64,000 nt of DNA from Mordavella massiliensis (GTDB taxonomy: Bacteria > Bacillota > Clostridia > Lachnospirales > Lachnospiraceae), in assembly GCF_016902415.1 (NCBI RefSeq), contig NZ_JACJLV010000002.1:62001-126000 (forward strand), read 5' to 3'. This document shows, in pieces, positions 42,709-51,606 of the stretch. Made by a program: the position numbers and the translations under genes. The notes beneath the pieces are model-generated. The model was not told the DNA's origin. It saw only the letters and a list, made by a program, of their open reading frames with translations, and searched no databases. Every line of letters starts with the position of its first letter. Position 1 is the first letter of the stretch.

Positions 42709-43682
42709 TAAAAAGACCCAGAAGATTAAGAAAAGCAGAAATACTTCGGAAAATGGTGCGGGAAACCAGAATAGATCAGGCATCCCTGATCTATCCCATG
42801 TTTGTACGTGACGGAGAGGGAATCCGGGAAGAAATCCCTTCTATGACGGGACAGTACCGTTACAGTGTAGATAGGATGTATGAGGAACTGGAGAAGTTAA
42901 GCGATGCGGGAGTAGGGGCGGTCATGCTCTTTGGGATTCCGGATTATAAGGATGAAAAGGGAAGTCAGGCCTATGCCGAAGACGGCGTGATCCAGCGGGC
43001 GCTCTGGGAGGCAAAAAAAAGATTTCCCGATCTTTACTATATTACGGACGTCTGCCTATGCGAGTATACCTCTCACGGACACTGCGGGATGCTTAAAGGC
43101 TGTGAGGTGGACAATGACTCCACTCTGGAACTTTTGGCTAAGACGGCCCTCTCTCATGTGCAGGCCGGTGCGGACATGGTCGCTCCTTCCGACATGATGG
43201 ACGGCCGGGTGGGAAAGATCCGGACGGTTCTGGACGCAGAAGGATATGAAGATATTCCGATCATGTCCTATGCGGTAAAATATGCCTCCGGATTTTATGC
43301 GCCTTTCCGTGATGCGGCAAAGAGCGCTCCGGCATTTGGGGACCGGAAAAGCTACCAGATGGATTATCATAACAGCAGGGAGGGAATCAAAGAGATTCTG
43401 CTGGATGAAGAGGAAGGCGTAGATATTGTTATGGTCAAGCCGGCGCTTGCCTATCTGGATATGATCGCCAAGGCAAAGGAAGCCACAAATCTTCCGGTCG
43501 CCGCCTACAGCGTCAGCGGAGAATATGCCATGATCAAGGCGGCGGCAGAAAAAGGCTGGATCCTGGAAGACCAGATCGTATGTGAGACTGCAGTGGCGGC
43601 TTTCCGTGCCGGCGCTCAGAGCTATCTGACTTATTATGCAAAGGAACTGGCCGGATATATCAAAGAGGGCCGGATTGGATAA
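42705..43682 (+). CDS. hemB: Delta-aminolevulinic acid dehydratase (porphobilinogen synthase)
   Basis: A 325-residue enzyme that condenses two 5-aminolevulinates into porphobilinogen. Cys117, Cys119 and Cys127 in DVCLCEYTSHGHCG form a zinc-type site. The substrate lysines are Lys192 (MSYAVKYASGFYAPFRDAA) and Lys245 (MVKPALAYLD). Start ATG 42705 overlaps cobA-hemD. It is the last gene of the set and is followed by a hairpin terminator. hemA and hemL, which make aminolevulinate, are not in this window. Confidence 0.95.
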   Translation: MIKRPRRLRKAEILRKMVRETRIDQASLIYPMFVRDGEGIREEIPSMTGQYRYSVDRMYEELEKLSDAGVGAVMLFGIPDYKDEKGSQAYAEDGVIQRALWEAKKRFPDLYYITDVCLCEYTSHGHCGMLKGCEVDNDSTLELLAKTALSHVQAGADMVAPSDMMDGRVGKIRTVLDAEGYEDIPIMSYAVKYASGFYAPFRDAAKSAPAFGDRKSYQMDYHNSREGIKEILLDEEEGVDIVMVKPALAYLDMIAKAKEATNLPVAAYSVSGEYAMIKAAAEKGWILEDQIVCETAVAAFRAGAQSYLTYYAKELAGYIKEGRIG

Positions 43683-43709
43683 AAAATAGAAAAAAGAAGA
43701 AAAAAAGAG

Positions 43710-43738
43710 TTGACCCTGGTATCATACCAGGGTTTATT
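43710..43738 (+). promoter_or_regulatory. Possible promoter for the YitT-like gene, overlapping a terminator
   Basis: TTGACC (43710-43715), a 17-base spacer and TTTATT (43733-43738). The spacer is the hairpin described next. The -10 match is weak. Confidence 0.35.
43713..43738 (+). terminator. Terminator after hemB
   Basis: ACCCTGGTAT (43713-43722) and ATACCAGGGT (43724-43733) are complementary around one base; in RNA the stem is about eight pairs with a five-base loop. The following tail is T-rich (TTTATTCTT). Confidence 0.7.
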
Positions 43739-43773
43739 CTTGTGATGAGATAAAAAACAGGAGGAATGATACT

Positions 43774-44475
43774 ATGTTTCGGCGGATCGCTTCCGCAGTT
43801 GTAAAAGATCTGAAAAGAGTATTTACCCCGGGGACCATTGTCTGTATTGTGATCGGTACTGCGATCGCTTCTTTCGGGCTCCATAACGTGCATCAGAGGA
43901 CGGGGATCACAGAGGGCGGCGTGCTGGGCATGATCCTGCTTTTGAATCACTGGTTCCACATTCCGGCGGCCATTGCTTCGCCGGCTCTGGACCTTTGCTG
44001 TTATCTGCTGGCTTTCCGGATGCTGGGAAAGGATTTCCTGAAGACTTCCGCGTTTGCGTCGGTCTGCCTGGCCGGATGGTTTTTCCTGTGGGAGAGACTT
44101 CCCTATCTTTTTCCGGATCTGTCGGGAAGTCCGCTTCTGGCGGCCATTGCCGGGGCGCTGTTTATCGGTGTGGGCGTGGGACTGGTGGTGAGAAAGGGCG
44201 CCTCCTCAGGCGGAGACGACGCGCTTGCCATGGCCATATCCAAGGCGCTGAAGTGCCGGATCGCGGCGGCGTATCTCTTTACCGATGTGACGGTCCTTCT
44301 CTTATCGCTTACGTACCTGCCGGTCCACAAGATCGCATTTTCCCTGATCACCGTGACCCTGTCGTCTACGCTTCTTGACCTGGTAAAAAGTGTTTCCAGG
44401 GAAAGCATCTCAAGACGACTGGCTCTGAGAACGGCCAAGAACAATGATTGCCGCGGTCGTGAGGATCAGGCCTGA
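43774..44475 (+). CDS. YitT/YczE-like membrane protein
   Basis: A 233-residue protein with about five transmembrane helices, resembling the YitT (DUF161)/YczE family of uncharacterised Firmicutes membrane proteins. IGTAIASFGLHNVHQRTGITEGGVLGMILLLNHW (about 26-59) matches the conserved first block, and VGVGLVVRKGASSGGDDALAMAIS (about 135-158) the conserved glycine-rich turn. The C-terminal YitT domain (DUF2179) seen in longer members is absent. CAGGAGG precedes the ATG. Its last 66 bases overlap the end of the EamA gene on the opposite strand. Function unknown. Confidence 0.75.
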   Translation: MFRRIASAVVKDLKRVFTPGTIVCIVIGTAIASFGLHNVHQRTGITEGGVLGMILLLNHWFHIPAAIASPALDLCCYLLAFRMLGKDFLKTSAFASVCLAGWFFLWERLPYLFPDLSGSPLLAAIAGALFIGVGVGLVVRKGASSGGDDALAMAISKALKCRIAAAYLFTDVTVLLLSLTYLPVHKIAFSLITVTLSSTLLDLVKSVSRESISRRLALRTAKNNDCRGREDQA

Positions 44476-45333
44476 TACAGACAGGAGCGTCGGTTCCTCG
44501 GAAAAGACAAGGAAACCAAAGAGCATGGCGGCCGCCGGTTCGCTGGCGGCCAGAATAGACGCGGTCCCTGCGTCGATAAAACTTAAGGAAGAAGTGTAAA
44601 ATACATAAGGAAGGGCGGAAGTGACCAGAGAGTGTGCCAGCATAAAAAGCGGCATCAGGCTTCCGCCTTTTTCTATGGTCACGCCGATGAGCCCCCAGTT
44701 GGTGCCGGGGATCAGGGCGAGAAGAGACGCCAGGAGACAGTAAAATGTGATGGTCAGGGCGTGGTATCCCCGTTCCATGGCGGCTTTACTGAAAATGCTG
44801 TAGAGGGCATAGAAAAAAGCCGAACCGATCCCGCAGCCGACGGCGATGGGGGAAAGATCCGCCCCGGCGCCGCTTTCCAGCACTCTGCTTACCAGCACGC
44901 AGCCCAGGAGAGCCACCGTCATGCAGACGCCTTTCTGGAGCGTCATCTTTTCATGGAAGAAAAGGACGGAAAAAGTAACGACAAAAAGGGGAGACATGCT
45001 AAGAAGCACGGAGGCAAGCGCCAGCGTTCCGTGCTTAATGGCTTCATTATAAGTCAGGTTGATCCCGAACATGCCAAGGACCCCGCCGCCTAAGAAGACC
45101 CACAGATCTTTTGGCCGGATTTTTAAAAGGGAGCGGTCATAGAAGAAAAGCCCGGCTCCCAGAAGGGCGACGGCTACGATGATCCTGGTAAAAAGCATGG
45201 TAAAGTTATCCATGCCAAGGGCATCGAAACGGCGGACAAAGATGCCGCCGGAGCCCCACATGATACCGGAAAGCACCGGCATGGTCAGGATCAGTTTCGT
45301 GATCACAGAAGATTTTGCAGAAGATTTTTTCAT
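44410..45333 (-). CDS. EamA/DMT superfamily transporter
   Basis: A 307-residue membrane protein with ten predicted helices in two EamA repeats (about 14-150 and 165-300). GSGGIFVRRFDALGMDNFTMLFTRIIVA and TYNEAIKHGTLALASVLLSMSPLFVVTFS in the first half, and SFIDAGTASILAASEPAAAMLFGFLVFSEEP in the second, are typical of drug/metabolite exporters. The substrate is unknown, amino acids or nucleotides being common for the family. It starts 45 bases after aroA stops, so it may be the third gene of tyrA-aroA-eamA. The ribosome site is weak. Confidence 0.82.
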   Translation of the reverse strand: MKKSSAKSSVITKLILTMPVLSGIMWGSGGIFVRRFDALGMDNFTMLFTRIIVAVALLGAGLFFYDRSLLKIRPKDLWVFLGGGVLGMFGINLTYNEAIKHGTLALASVLLSMSPLFVVTFSVLFFHEKMTLQKGVCMTVALLGCVLVSRVLESGAGADLSPIAVGCGIGSAFFYALYSIFSKAAMERGYHALTITFYCLLASLLALIPGTNWGLIGVTIEKGGSLMPLFMLAHSLVTSALPYVFYTSSLSFIDAGTASILAASEPAAAMLFGFLVFSEEPTLLSVSGLILTTAAIIVLGRSQSQSS

Positions 45334-45378
45334 AAAAATGCTCGCTTTCTTATCTTGCAGTAGGAGGATATCCGTATC

Positions 45379-46683
45379 TTAACGCCCGCAAAGTGCGTCC
45401 AGCTCCTGGAAGAAGGCGGGATAGGACACATCCACGCACTGGCTGTCCAGGATGGAGGAGGGACCGTCCGCAGCAAGCGCCGCCACGGTAAATGCCATGG
45501 CGATCCGGTGGTCCAGGTGGGAGTGGATCTGTGCGCCGTGAAGGGCTTTTCCGCCCCGGATGATCATGCCGTCCTCCGTGGGGGTGACGTCCGCTCCCAT
45601 TGCGGACAGATTTTCTGTTACTGTGTCGATCCGGTTGGTTTCCTTGACTTTCAGTTCCGCCGCGTCCCGGATGACGGTCGTTCCATCTGCAAAGGCCGCC
45701 ATCACAGCCAGGATGGGGATCTCATCGATGAGAGAAGGGATCAGGGAGCCTTCGATCACAGTTCCGTGCAGCGGCCCGGAAGAAACCAGGATGTCCGCCA
45801 TCTCTTCCCCGCCCTGGGTGGTCTTGTTCTGCAGGGACAGCTTTGCGCCCATGTTTTGGCAGACAGTCAGAAAGCCGGCTCTTGTAGGGTTCAGCCCCAC
45901 ATTTCTTACCAGGATCTCAGACCCCGGGGTCAGAAGCCCTGCCGCGATAAAATAAGCGGCAGAAGAAATATCCCCCGGCACCCGGATGTCTCTTGCAAAC
46001 AATTCGCTGCAGGGAAGGACGGAGGCAGTGGCGGTCCCGTCCGGATGGACGGTGGAAGTAAGAGAAGCGCCAAAGCCCTGAAGCATCAGTTCCGTGTGGT
46101 TCCGGGAAAGCGCCGGCTCCGTCACGGAAGTTTCTCCCTCTGCATAAAGGCCTGCCAGCAGAACCGCGGACTTTACCTGTGCAGAGGCAACCGGAGACGT
46201 ATAATGGATCCCGTGAAGCCTGCCGGGCTCGATGCGAAGGGGGGCGCATCCATTTTCCCGGATGCTGGTGATGTGCGCGCCCATCTGATTTAAGGGAGTC
46301 ATGATCCGTCCCATGGGACGGGAATTTAAGGAATCATCCCCGGAAAGAACGCTGGGGAAGGACTGGCCGGCCAGGATCCCCGCGATCAGCCGGGTGGTGG
46401 TGCCGCTGTTTCCGGTGTCCAGGACCTCTTCAGGGGCGCGCAGGCCGTGAAGTCCGTTTCCGTGTACCAGCACCTGGCCTTTTTCCATTTCGATGGGCAC
46501 CCCCATCTTGCGGAAACAGGAGATGGTGGACAGGCAGTCCGCGCCGCTTAAGAAATGAGAGATCCGGGTATCGCCCTTTGCCAGGGAGCCGAACATGACG
46601 GCCCGGTGGGAGATGGACTTATCTCCCGGAACCAGTATTTCTCCTTTTAATTGTCTGGATGGATGAATGTCTCTAACGCTCAT
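45379..46683 (-). CDS. aroA: 3-phosphoshikimate 1-carboxyvinyltransferase (EPSP synthase)
   Basis: A 434-residue shikimate-pathway enzyme transferring the enolpyruvyl group of PEP to shikimate 3-phosphate. VPGDKSISHRAVMFGSLAKGDT (18-39) and LDTGNSGTTTRLIAGILAGQ (about 87-106) bind phosphate; RPMGRI and DEIPILAVMAAFADG follow, and TESNRID-type KETNRID is near the C terminus. Start ATG 46683 overlaps the end of tyrA by 11 bases; in-frame sequence further upstream is tyrA read in the wrong frame. Confidence 0.95.
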   Translation of the reverse strand: MSVRDIHPSRQLKGEILVPGDKSISHRAVMFGSLAKGDTRISHFLSGADCLSTISCFRKMGVPIEMEKGQVLVHGNGLHGLRAPEEVLDTGNSGTTTRLIAGILAGQSFPSVLSGDDSLNSRPMGRIMTPLNQMGAHITSIRENGCAPLRIEPGRLHGIHYTSPVASAQVKSAVLLAGLYAEGETSVTEPALSRNHTELMLQGFGASLTSTVHPDGTATASVLPCSELFARDIRVPGDISSAAYFIAAGLLTPGSEILVRNVGLNPTRAGFLTVCQNMGAKLSLQNKTTQGGEEMADILVSSGPLHGTVIEGSLIPSLIDEIPILAVMAAFADGTTVIRDAAELKVKETNRIDTVTENLSAMGADVTPTEDGMIIRGGKALHGAQIHSHLDHRIAMAFTVAALAADGPSSILDSQCVDVSYPAFFQELDALCGR

Positions 46684-47767
46684 AAACAATATACCTGTAT
46701 TTCTGCAGCAGTTCCGCCGCCTTTTTGGAGGCGGTCTCTTCATAGAACTCAATCCGCAGAACCCCTTCTTCAAATTCCCGGTTGTGGACGATGCCGATAT
46801 TTTTAATATTAATCCCGCCGGAAGCCAGGATTGTGGCAATGGCCGCGATCCCGCCCGCCTCGTCAATGATATCGCAGTAGACGGCGTAGGCCTTTTTGAT
46901 CGGGCCTGCGGACGCATCGGAGATGGAATTGCGGTAATTCCTGGACTGGTCGAAAAGCCGGTACACCCACTGGCCGTCGCCGGCGGCAATGTGCTCCTTT
47001 GCGGTTTCCAGAGAACGGATGTATCCGCTTAAGATCTCCGTGATATGCTCTTTGTTCTGTTCGCAGATATGCTGCCACATGACAGGCGAAGAGGAGGCGA
47101 TCCGGGTCAGATCTTTAAATCCTCCTGCAGCCAGGGTTTTCATCAGTCCTTCGCCGGTATCGGTGTCCCGGACCAGTTCCACCAGACTTGCCGCGATGAT
47201 ATGGGGCAGATGGCTGATGGTTCCGGTAACTTTGTCGTGGGTGTCTGCATCCAGAAGGACAGGCAGGGCTTTCAGGCTCTCAAGAAATTCCTGAAAGGCG
47301 CGGACCTTTTCTTCCGGCACTTCTTTTCCCGGCGTCAGCACATAATAGGCATTTTCCAGAAGCATGGCTCTGGAGTTTGCGTAGCCGCTCTTTTCCGAGC
47401 CGGCCATGGGATGCCCGCCGATAAAATGTTTTCCGATCCCGAGCCTTTCCACCTCCCGGTGGATCTGTCCCTTGACGCTGCCTACATCGCTTAAGATACA
47501 GTCTCCGTCCAGATACCGGGCCAGCTGCTTTAAATAGGCGGTATTGCAGGAGACCGGCGCGCATAAAAAGAGATAGCGGCAGCCGTAAAAATTATCGTCC
47601 AGGGACGTGGCGGCGACGTCGATGACAGACTCCAGGGTAGCCAGTGCCAGTGTTTCTTTATTCTTATCAAATGCTGTAATCTCACAGTCCGGGTAGTACT
47701 GGCGGATAGCTTTTGCAAGGGAGCCGCCGATCAGGCCCAGGCCGATAAAACCAATTTTCATCTTCAT
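46673..47767 (-). CDS. tyrA: Prephenate dehydrogenase with ACT domain
   Basis: A 364-residue NAD-dependent enzyme making 4-hydroxyphenylpyruvate for tyrosine. GFIGLGLIGGSLAKAI (5-20) is the dinucleotide fold. DVGSVKGQIHREVE, FIGGHPMAGSEKSGY and SHLPHIIAASLVEL are typical. Residues from about 290 form an ACT domain (KKAYAVYCDIIDEAGGIAAIATILASGGINIKNIGIVHNRE) that probably binds tyrosine for feedback control. I choose ATG 47767; ATG 47761 and an upstream start at 47794 are possible. Heads a tyrA-aroA transcript. Confidence 0.93.
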   Translation of the reverse strand: MKMKIGFIGLGLIGGSLAKAIRQYYPDCEITAFDKNKETLALATLESVIDVAATSLDDNFYGCRYLFLCAPVSCNTAYLKQLARYLDGDCILSDVGSVKGQIHREVERLGIGKHFIGGHPMAGSEKSGYANSRAMLLENAYYVLTPGKEVPEEKVRAFQEFLESLKALPVLLDADTHDKVTGTISHLPHIIAASLVELVRDTDTGEGLMKTLAAGGFKDLTRIASSSPVMWQHICEQNKEHITEILSGYIRSLETAKEHIAAGDGQWVYRLFDQSRNYRNSISDASAGPIKKAYAVYCDIIDEAGGIAAIATILASGGINIKNIGIVHNREFEEGVLRIEFYEETASKKAAELLQKYRYIVYER

Positions 47768-47803
47768 ATTTTCATGTTTCCTTTCCAGGCTCATACAGAA
47801 AAT

Positions 47804-47833
47804 ATTGTAACCTTTGGAAACCGGCTTTGTCAA
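47804..47833 (-). promoter_or_regulatory. Promoter for tyrA-aroA
   Basis: On the minus strand: consensus TTGACA (47833-47828), an 18-base spacer and TACAAT (47809-47804), about 35 bases before the start codon. Confidence 0.7.
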
Positions 47834-47890
47834 TACTTTGCCACTTTAAAGCAAAAAAGCTGTATAGATTGTAAAAAATGCATAAATCAG

Positions 47891-47919
47891 TTGTAATATT
47901 GTCAATTTTTTAGTACAAT
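47891..47919 (+). promoter_or_regulatory. Promoter for the EF-G-like gene
   Basis: TTGTAA (47891-47896), a 17-base spacer and TACAAT (47914-47919), with a T-rich spacer. The ribosome site AAGGAGG is at 47942-47948. Confidence 0.65.
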
Positions 47920-47957
47920 GTACACATGAGATTTTACCAATAAGGAGGCAGCACAAT

Positions 47958-50036
47958 ATGAAGGTTTACAGAACGGACGAAATTAGAAACGTAGTCCTGC
48001 TTGGACACGGCGGATGCGGAAAAACCAGCCTGGTCGAAGCAATGGCATACGTATCAGGGGCCACGACTCGTATGGGAAAGGTTACAGACAAAAATACGAT
48101 CAGTGACTTTGATAAAGAGGAGCAGAAACGTGAATTTTCCATCAGCACAACTCTGGTGCCGATCGAATGGGAAAAAGCGAAGATCAATGTTCTGGACACT
48201 CCGGGATATTTTGATTTTGTAGGAGAAGTAGAAGAGGCAGTCAGCGTTGCGGACGCGGCCGTTATCGTAGTATCCGGTAAAGCAGGCGTGGAAGTCGGAA
48301 CGGAAAAAGCCTGGGAACTCTGCGACAAGTATAATCTGCCCCGTATGGTCTACGTGACAGAGATGGATGTGGACGACGCCAGCTTCCGTCAGGTGGTGCA
48401 GGATCTGACCGACCGCTACGGCAAGGTGATCGCGCCGCATTTCCAGCCGATCCGCGAGAATGAGAAGCTGGTGGGATATGTCAATGTTATCAAGAACGCG
48501 GGACGCCGTTACACTGGTATCGGACAGAGAGAAGAGTGCGAGATCCCGGATTACTGCAAGCCGAACCTGGAGATCTATAGAGAGAAGCTTCTGGAGGCAG
48601 TGGCAGAGACCAGCGATGAATTTATGGAGCGTTACTTTGCAGGAGAAGAGTTCTCCGTAGAAGAGATCCGTGCGGCTATGCGTACCGAGGTAATGGAAGG
48701 ATCCATCGTTCCGGTGGCAATGGGATCCAATCTTCAGGCACAGGGCGTTGCCAACCTGCTGTCTGATATCGTAAGATTTTTCCCCAGTCCCGACTGGAGA
48801 GAGTGCGCGGGCATCAACCGCAAGACCAACGAGATCTACGAGGCAAACTATGACTTCGCAAAAGCAAAGTCTGCGTATGTATTTAAGACCATGGTGGATC
48901 CGTTTATCGGAAAATATTCCTTTATCAAGGTCTGCTCCGGCGTTCTGAAAGGAGACGATGTGCTCTACAATGCAGATTCCGAAGCAGATGAGAAGCTTGG
49001 CAAGATCTACACCATGATCGGAAATAAACCGGTGGAAGTCAGCGAACTGTTCGCAGGCGATATCGGAGCCATCGGAAAACTCGCCAATACGAAGACCGGC
49101 GACACCCTGTCTACCAAGACAACACCGATCCTGTATGGAAAGACGGAATATTCCAAACCGTATACATATATGAGATATGTGACCAAGAATAAAGGAGACG
49201 AGGACAAGGTATCCCAGGCGCTGCAGAGAATGATGGCAGAGGATGTGACCTTAAAGGCTGTCAACGACAGTGAGAACCGCCAGTCCCTGATCTACGGCAT
49301 GGGCGACCAGCATCTGGAAGTGGCTGTCAGCAAGCTGGCAGAGCGCTATAAATGCGAGGTAACTCTGGAGACTCCCAAGGTTGCCTTCCGGGAGACCATT
49401 AAGAAGAAATCCGACGTGGATACCAAATACAAGAAACAGTCCGGCGGACACGGACAGTACGGTCATGTGAAGATGACCTTCGAGCCTTCCGGAGATCTGG
49501 AGAGCCCGTATGTATTTGAAGAGACGGTTGTAGGCGGAGCGGTTCCGAAGAACTACTTCCCGGCAGTGGAAAAAGGTCTGCAGGAGTCCGTACAGAGAGG
49601 ACCTTTGGCCGGATATCCGGTTGTGGGCGTAAAAGCCACGTTATATGATGGTTCCTACCATCCGGTAGACTCTTCTGAAATGGCATTTAAGACCGCTACG
49701 ATCCAGGCGTTCAAGAAAGGCTTTATGGAAGCGGCGCCGATCCTTCTGGAGCCTATCGCTTCCATTAAGGTAGTAGTTCCGGATGATTACACCGGAGATG
49801 TCATGGGTGACCTGAATAAACGCCGCGGACGTGTGCTGGGTATGAATCCGGTTGCAGGAGGCAAGCAGGAGATCGTTGCAGACATTCCGATGACTGGTCT
49901 CTTCGGATATTGCACGGTATTACGCTCCATGACAGGCGGAAGAGGAACCTACTCTTATGAGTTCGTACGCTACGAGCAGGCTCCGTCCGATGTGCAGGAA
50001 GCAGAGATTAAGAAACGTGCGGAAGAGGATGCGTAA
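47958..50036 (+). CDS. EF-G-2-type translational GTPase paralogue
   Basis: A 692-residue protein with the full EF-G domain order: G domain (1-270), domain II (about 290-380), III, IV (about 475-600, SGGHGQYGHVKM at its start) and V (FGYCTVLRSMTGGRG). It is not the housekeeping FusA: the P-loop is GHGGCGKT (16-23), switch I lacks RGITI and reads REFSIS, the DTPGH motif is DTPGY (80-84) so the catalytic His is Tyr, and the guanine-binding NKxD is TEMD (134-137). The His-to-Tyr change is also, from memory, in Thermus EF-G-2, while the loss of the NKxD lysine is more extreme. Role is uncertain: a specialised translocation or ribosome-recycling factor, or a regulatory GTPase. Strong ribosome site and promoter suggest it is well expressed. 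Confidence 0.88.
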   Translation: MKVYRTDEIRNVVLLGHGGCGKTSLVEAMAYVSGATTRMGKVTDKNTISDFDKEEQKREFSISTTLVPIEWEKAKINVLDTPGYFDFVGEVEEAVSVADAAVIVVSGKAGVEVGTEKAWELCDKYNLPRMVYVTEMDVDDASFRQVVQDLTDRYGKVIAPHFQPIRENEKLVGYVNVIKNAGRRYTGIGQREECEIPDYCKPNLEIYREKLLEAVAETSDEFMERYFAGEEFSVEEIRAAMRTEVMEGSIVPVAMGSNLQAQGVANLLSDIVRFFPSPDWRECAGINRKTNEIYEANYDFAKAKSAYVFKTMVDPFIGKYSFIKVCSGVLKGDDVLYNADSEADEKLGKIYTMIGNKPVEVSELFAGDIGAIGKLANTKTGDTLSTKTTPILYGKTEYSKPYTYMRYVTKNKGDEDKVSQALQRMMAEDVTLKAVNDSENRQSLIYGMGDQHLEVAVSKLAERYKCEVTLETPKVAFRETIKKKSDVDTKYKKQSGGHGQYGHVKMTFEPSGDLESPYVFEETVVGGAVPKNYFPAVEKGLQESVQRGPLAGYPVVGVKATLYDGSYHPVDSSEMAFKTATIQAFKKGFMEAAPILLEPIASIKVVVPDDYTGDVMGDLNKRRGRVLGMNPVAGGKQEIVADIPMTGLFGYCTVLRSMTGGRGTYSYEFVRYEQAPSDVQEAEIKKRAEEDA

Positions 50037-50083
50037 AATCCCTGTAAAATCAGTAACTTTAGCAAAAAATTAATATTAAGAAG

Positions 50084-50106
50084 AAAAGCCCTTTGGGGCT
50101 TTTTTT
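50084..50106 (+). terminator. Terminator after the EF-G-like gene
   Basis: AAGCCC (50086-50091), loop TTTG and GGGCTT (50096-50101) with a following T run. Compact, textbook form. Confidence 0.85.
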
Positions 50107-50119
50107 CTTGAAACAAAAG

Positions 50120-50128
50120 TGCTATAAT
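50120..50128 (+). promoter_or_regulatory. Extended -10 promoter before trkA
   Basis: TGCTATAAT at 50120-50128 is an extended -10 element; no good -35 box stands at 17 bases. The transcript would have about 90 bases of leader, in which I see nothing further. Confidence 0.5.
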
Positions 50129-50227
50129 CTCTATACTGTGGGGCAGGAAACGGATATTCCCAGAAAATCTGTTTTTTCGCCCCGCATTATCATCATTACA
50201 AATTTAAGCAAAAAGAGGATAAAAGAG

Positions 50228-51586
50228 ATGAAAATCGTAATCATTGGAGACGGTAAGGTCGGTCACAAGCTGACATCCCAGCTGTCAGAAGAGGGCTATG
50301 ATATTACACTGATCGATCAGAACGCAGGAAAACTGCAGGACGCGCTGAACCAGCTGGATATTTTCTGTATTCCCGGAAATGGCGTGGATATTGAAGTACA
50401 GAGACAGGCGGACGTGCCGCACGCAGATCTGGTGATCGCATGTGCGTCCACAGATGAACTGAACATGCTGTCCTGCCTGATCGCAAAGAGACTTGGAGCA
50501 AAGCATACCATTGCCAGGGTGCGCAACCCCTTATATTACCGGCAGATCGGTATTTTAAAAGAAGACCTCCATCTGAGTATGGCGGTCAACCCGGAACTTG
50601 CGGCGGCCAATGAAGCGGCAAGAGTATTATTGTTCCCTGAGACCAGCAAGGTGGAGACCTTTATGAAGGGAAGAGTGGAGCTGGTGGAATATAAGCTGAC
50701 AGAGGACAGCTTTATCACCGGCATGACACTGGCGGATTTTTACCGGAAGTACCAGATCAAGATCCTGGTATGCGCGGTAAAAAGAGGAGACGAAGTGTAT
50801 ATCCCGGATGGAAGTTTTGTGCTGCAGCCTGGAGATAAGATGCATATTGCGGCCGGACACCAGGATCTGGAAAGCTTCTTCAAATCTCTGGGAAAGAAGA
50901 ACCGGAAGGTGAAGAAGGTTCTGATCTGCGGCGGCGGGCACATGTGCTACTACCTGGCGGCCCAGCTGATGCAGGCAGGCATTCAGGTGCGGATCATCGA
51001 GAAGAAAGAAGAGCGGTGTGAAGAACTGTGCGAGCTTCTTCCAAGAGCAACCGTGATCCACGGGGATGCCACGGATCAGGAACTTCTGATCGAAGAAGGC
51101 CTGGAAGAGTGCAACGCGCTGGTGGCGCTGACCGGTATGGACGAGGAGAATATCATCCTGTCCCTGTTCGCGAAGACCCGGGGCGTACCCAAGATCATCG
51201 CCAAGGTCAATGAGGATTCCAGGGCGCAGATGGTGGAAGATATGGGAATTGACAGTATCATTTCCGCCAAGAGCGCGACAGCGGATGAGATCATGAGCTA
51301 TGTTATCGCCCGCAATAACTCTTATGCCAGCGCCAATGTGGAGGCCATGTACCAGCTTCTGAACGGGCGGGTAAAGGCCATGGAGTTTATTATTAAGAAA
51401 GAATGCGAGATCACCGGCGTGGCGTTAAAGGAGCTTCCCACCAAGAAGAATTACCTGATCGCCTGCATCGGAAGAAAACGCAAGATCATTATCCCGAATG
51501 GTAACGATCACCTGGAGGTCGGGGACAGCGTTGTGGTTGTCACCACCAATCAGATGATCAATCAATTCAGTGATATACTGGCATAG
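50228..51586 (+). CDS. trkA: Trk potassium uptake regulator TrkA
   Basis: A 452-residue peripheral membrane protein that gates TrkH. It has two RCK halves, each with a TrkA-N nucleotide-binding domain (GDGKVGHKLTSQL at 7-19 and LICGGGHMCYYLAAQL near 236-251) and a TrkA-C domain. NAD(H)/ATP binding controls potassium flux. ATG 50228 gives the family N terminus; the open frame upstream of it spans the terminator and promoter. trkH follows after 20 bases. Confidence 0.94.
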   Translation: MKIVIIGDGKVGHKLTSQLSEEGYDITLIDQNAGKLQDALNQLDIFCIPGNGVDIEVQRQADVPHADLVIACASTDELNMLSCLIAKRLGAKHTIARVRNPLYYRQIGILKEDLHLSMAVNPELAAANEAARVLLFPETSKVETFMKGRVELVEYKLTEDSFITGMTLADFYRKYQIKILVCAVKRGDEVYIPDGSFVLQPGDKMHIAAGHQDLESFFKSLGKKNRKVKKVLICGGGHMCYYLAAQLMQAGIQVRIIEKKEERCEELCELLPRATVIHGDATDQELLIEEGLEECNALVALTGMDEENIILSLFAKTRGVPKIIAKVNEDSRAQMVEDMGIDSIISAKSATADEIMSYVIARNNSYASANVEAMYQLLNGRVKAMEFIIKKECEITGVALKELPTKKNYLIACIGRKRKIIIPNGNDHLEVGDSVVVVTTNQMINQFSDILA

Positions 51587-51606
51587 AGGAGACGGGAAGA
51601 AAAGTT

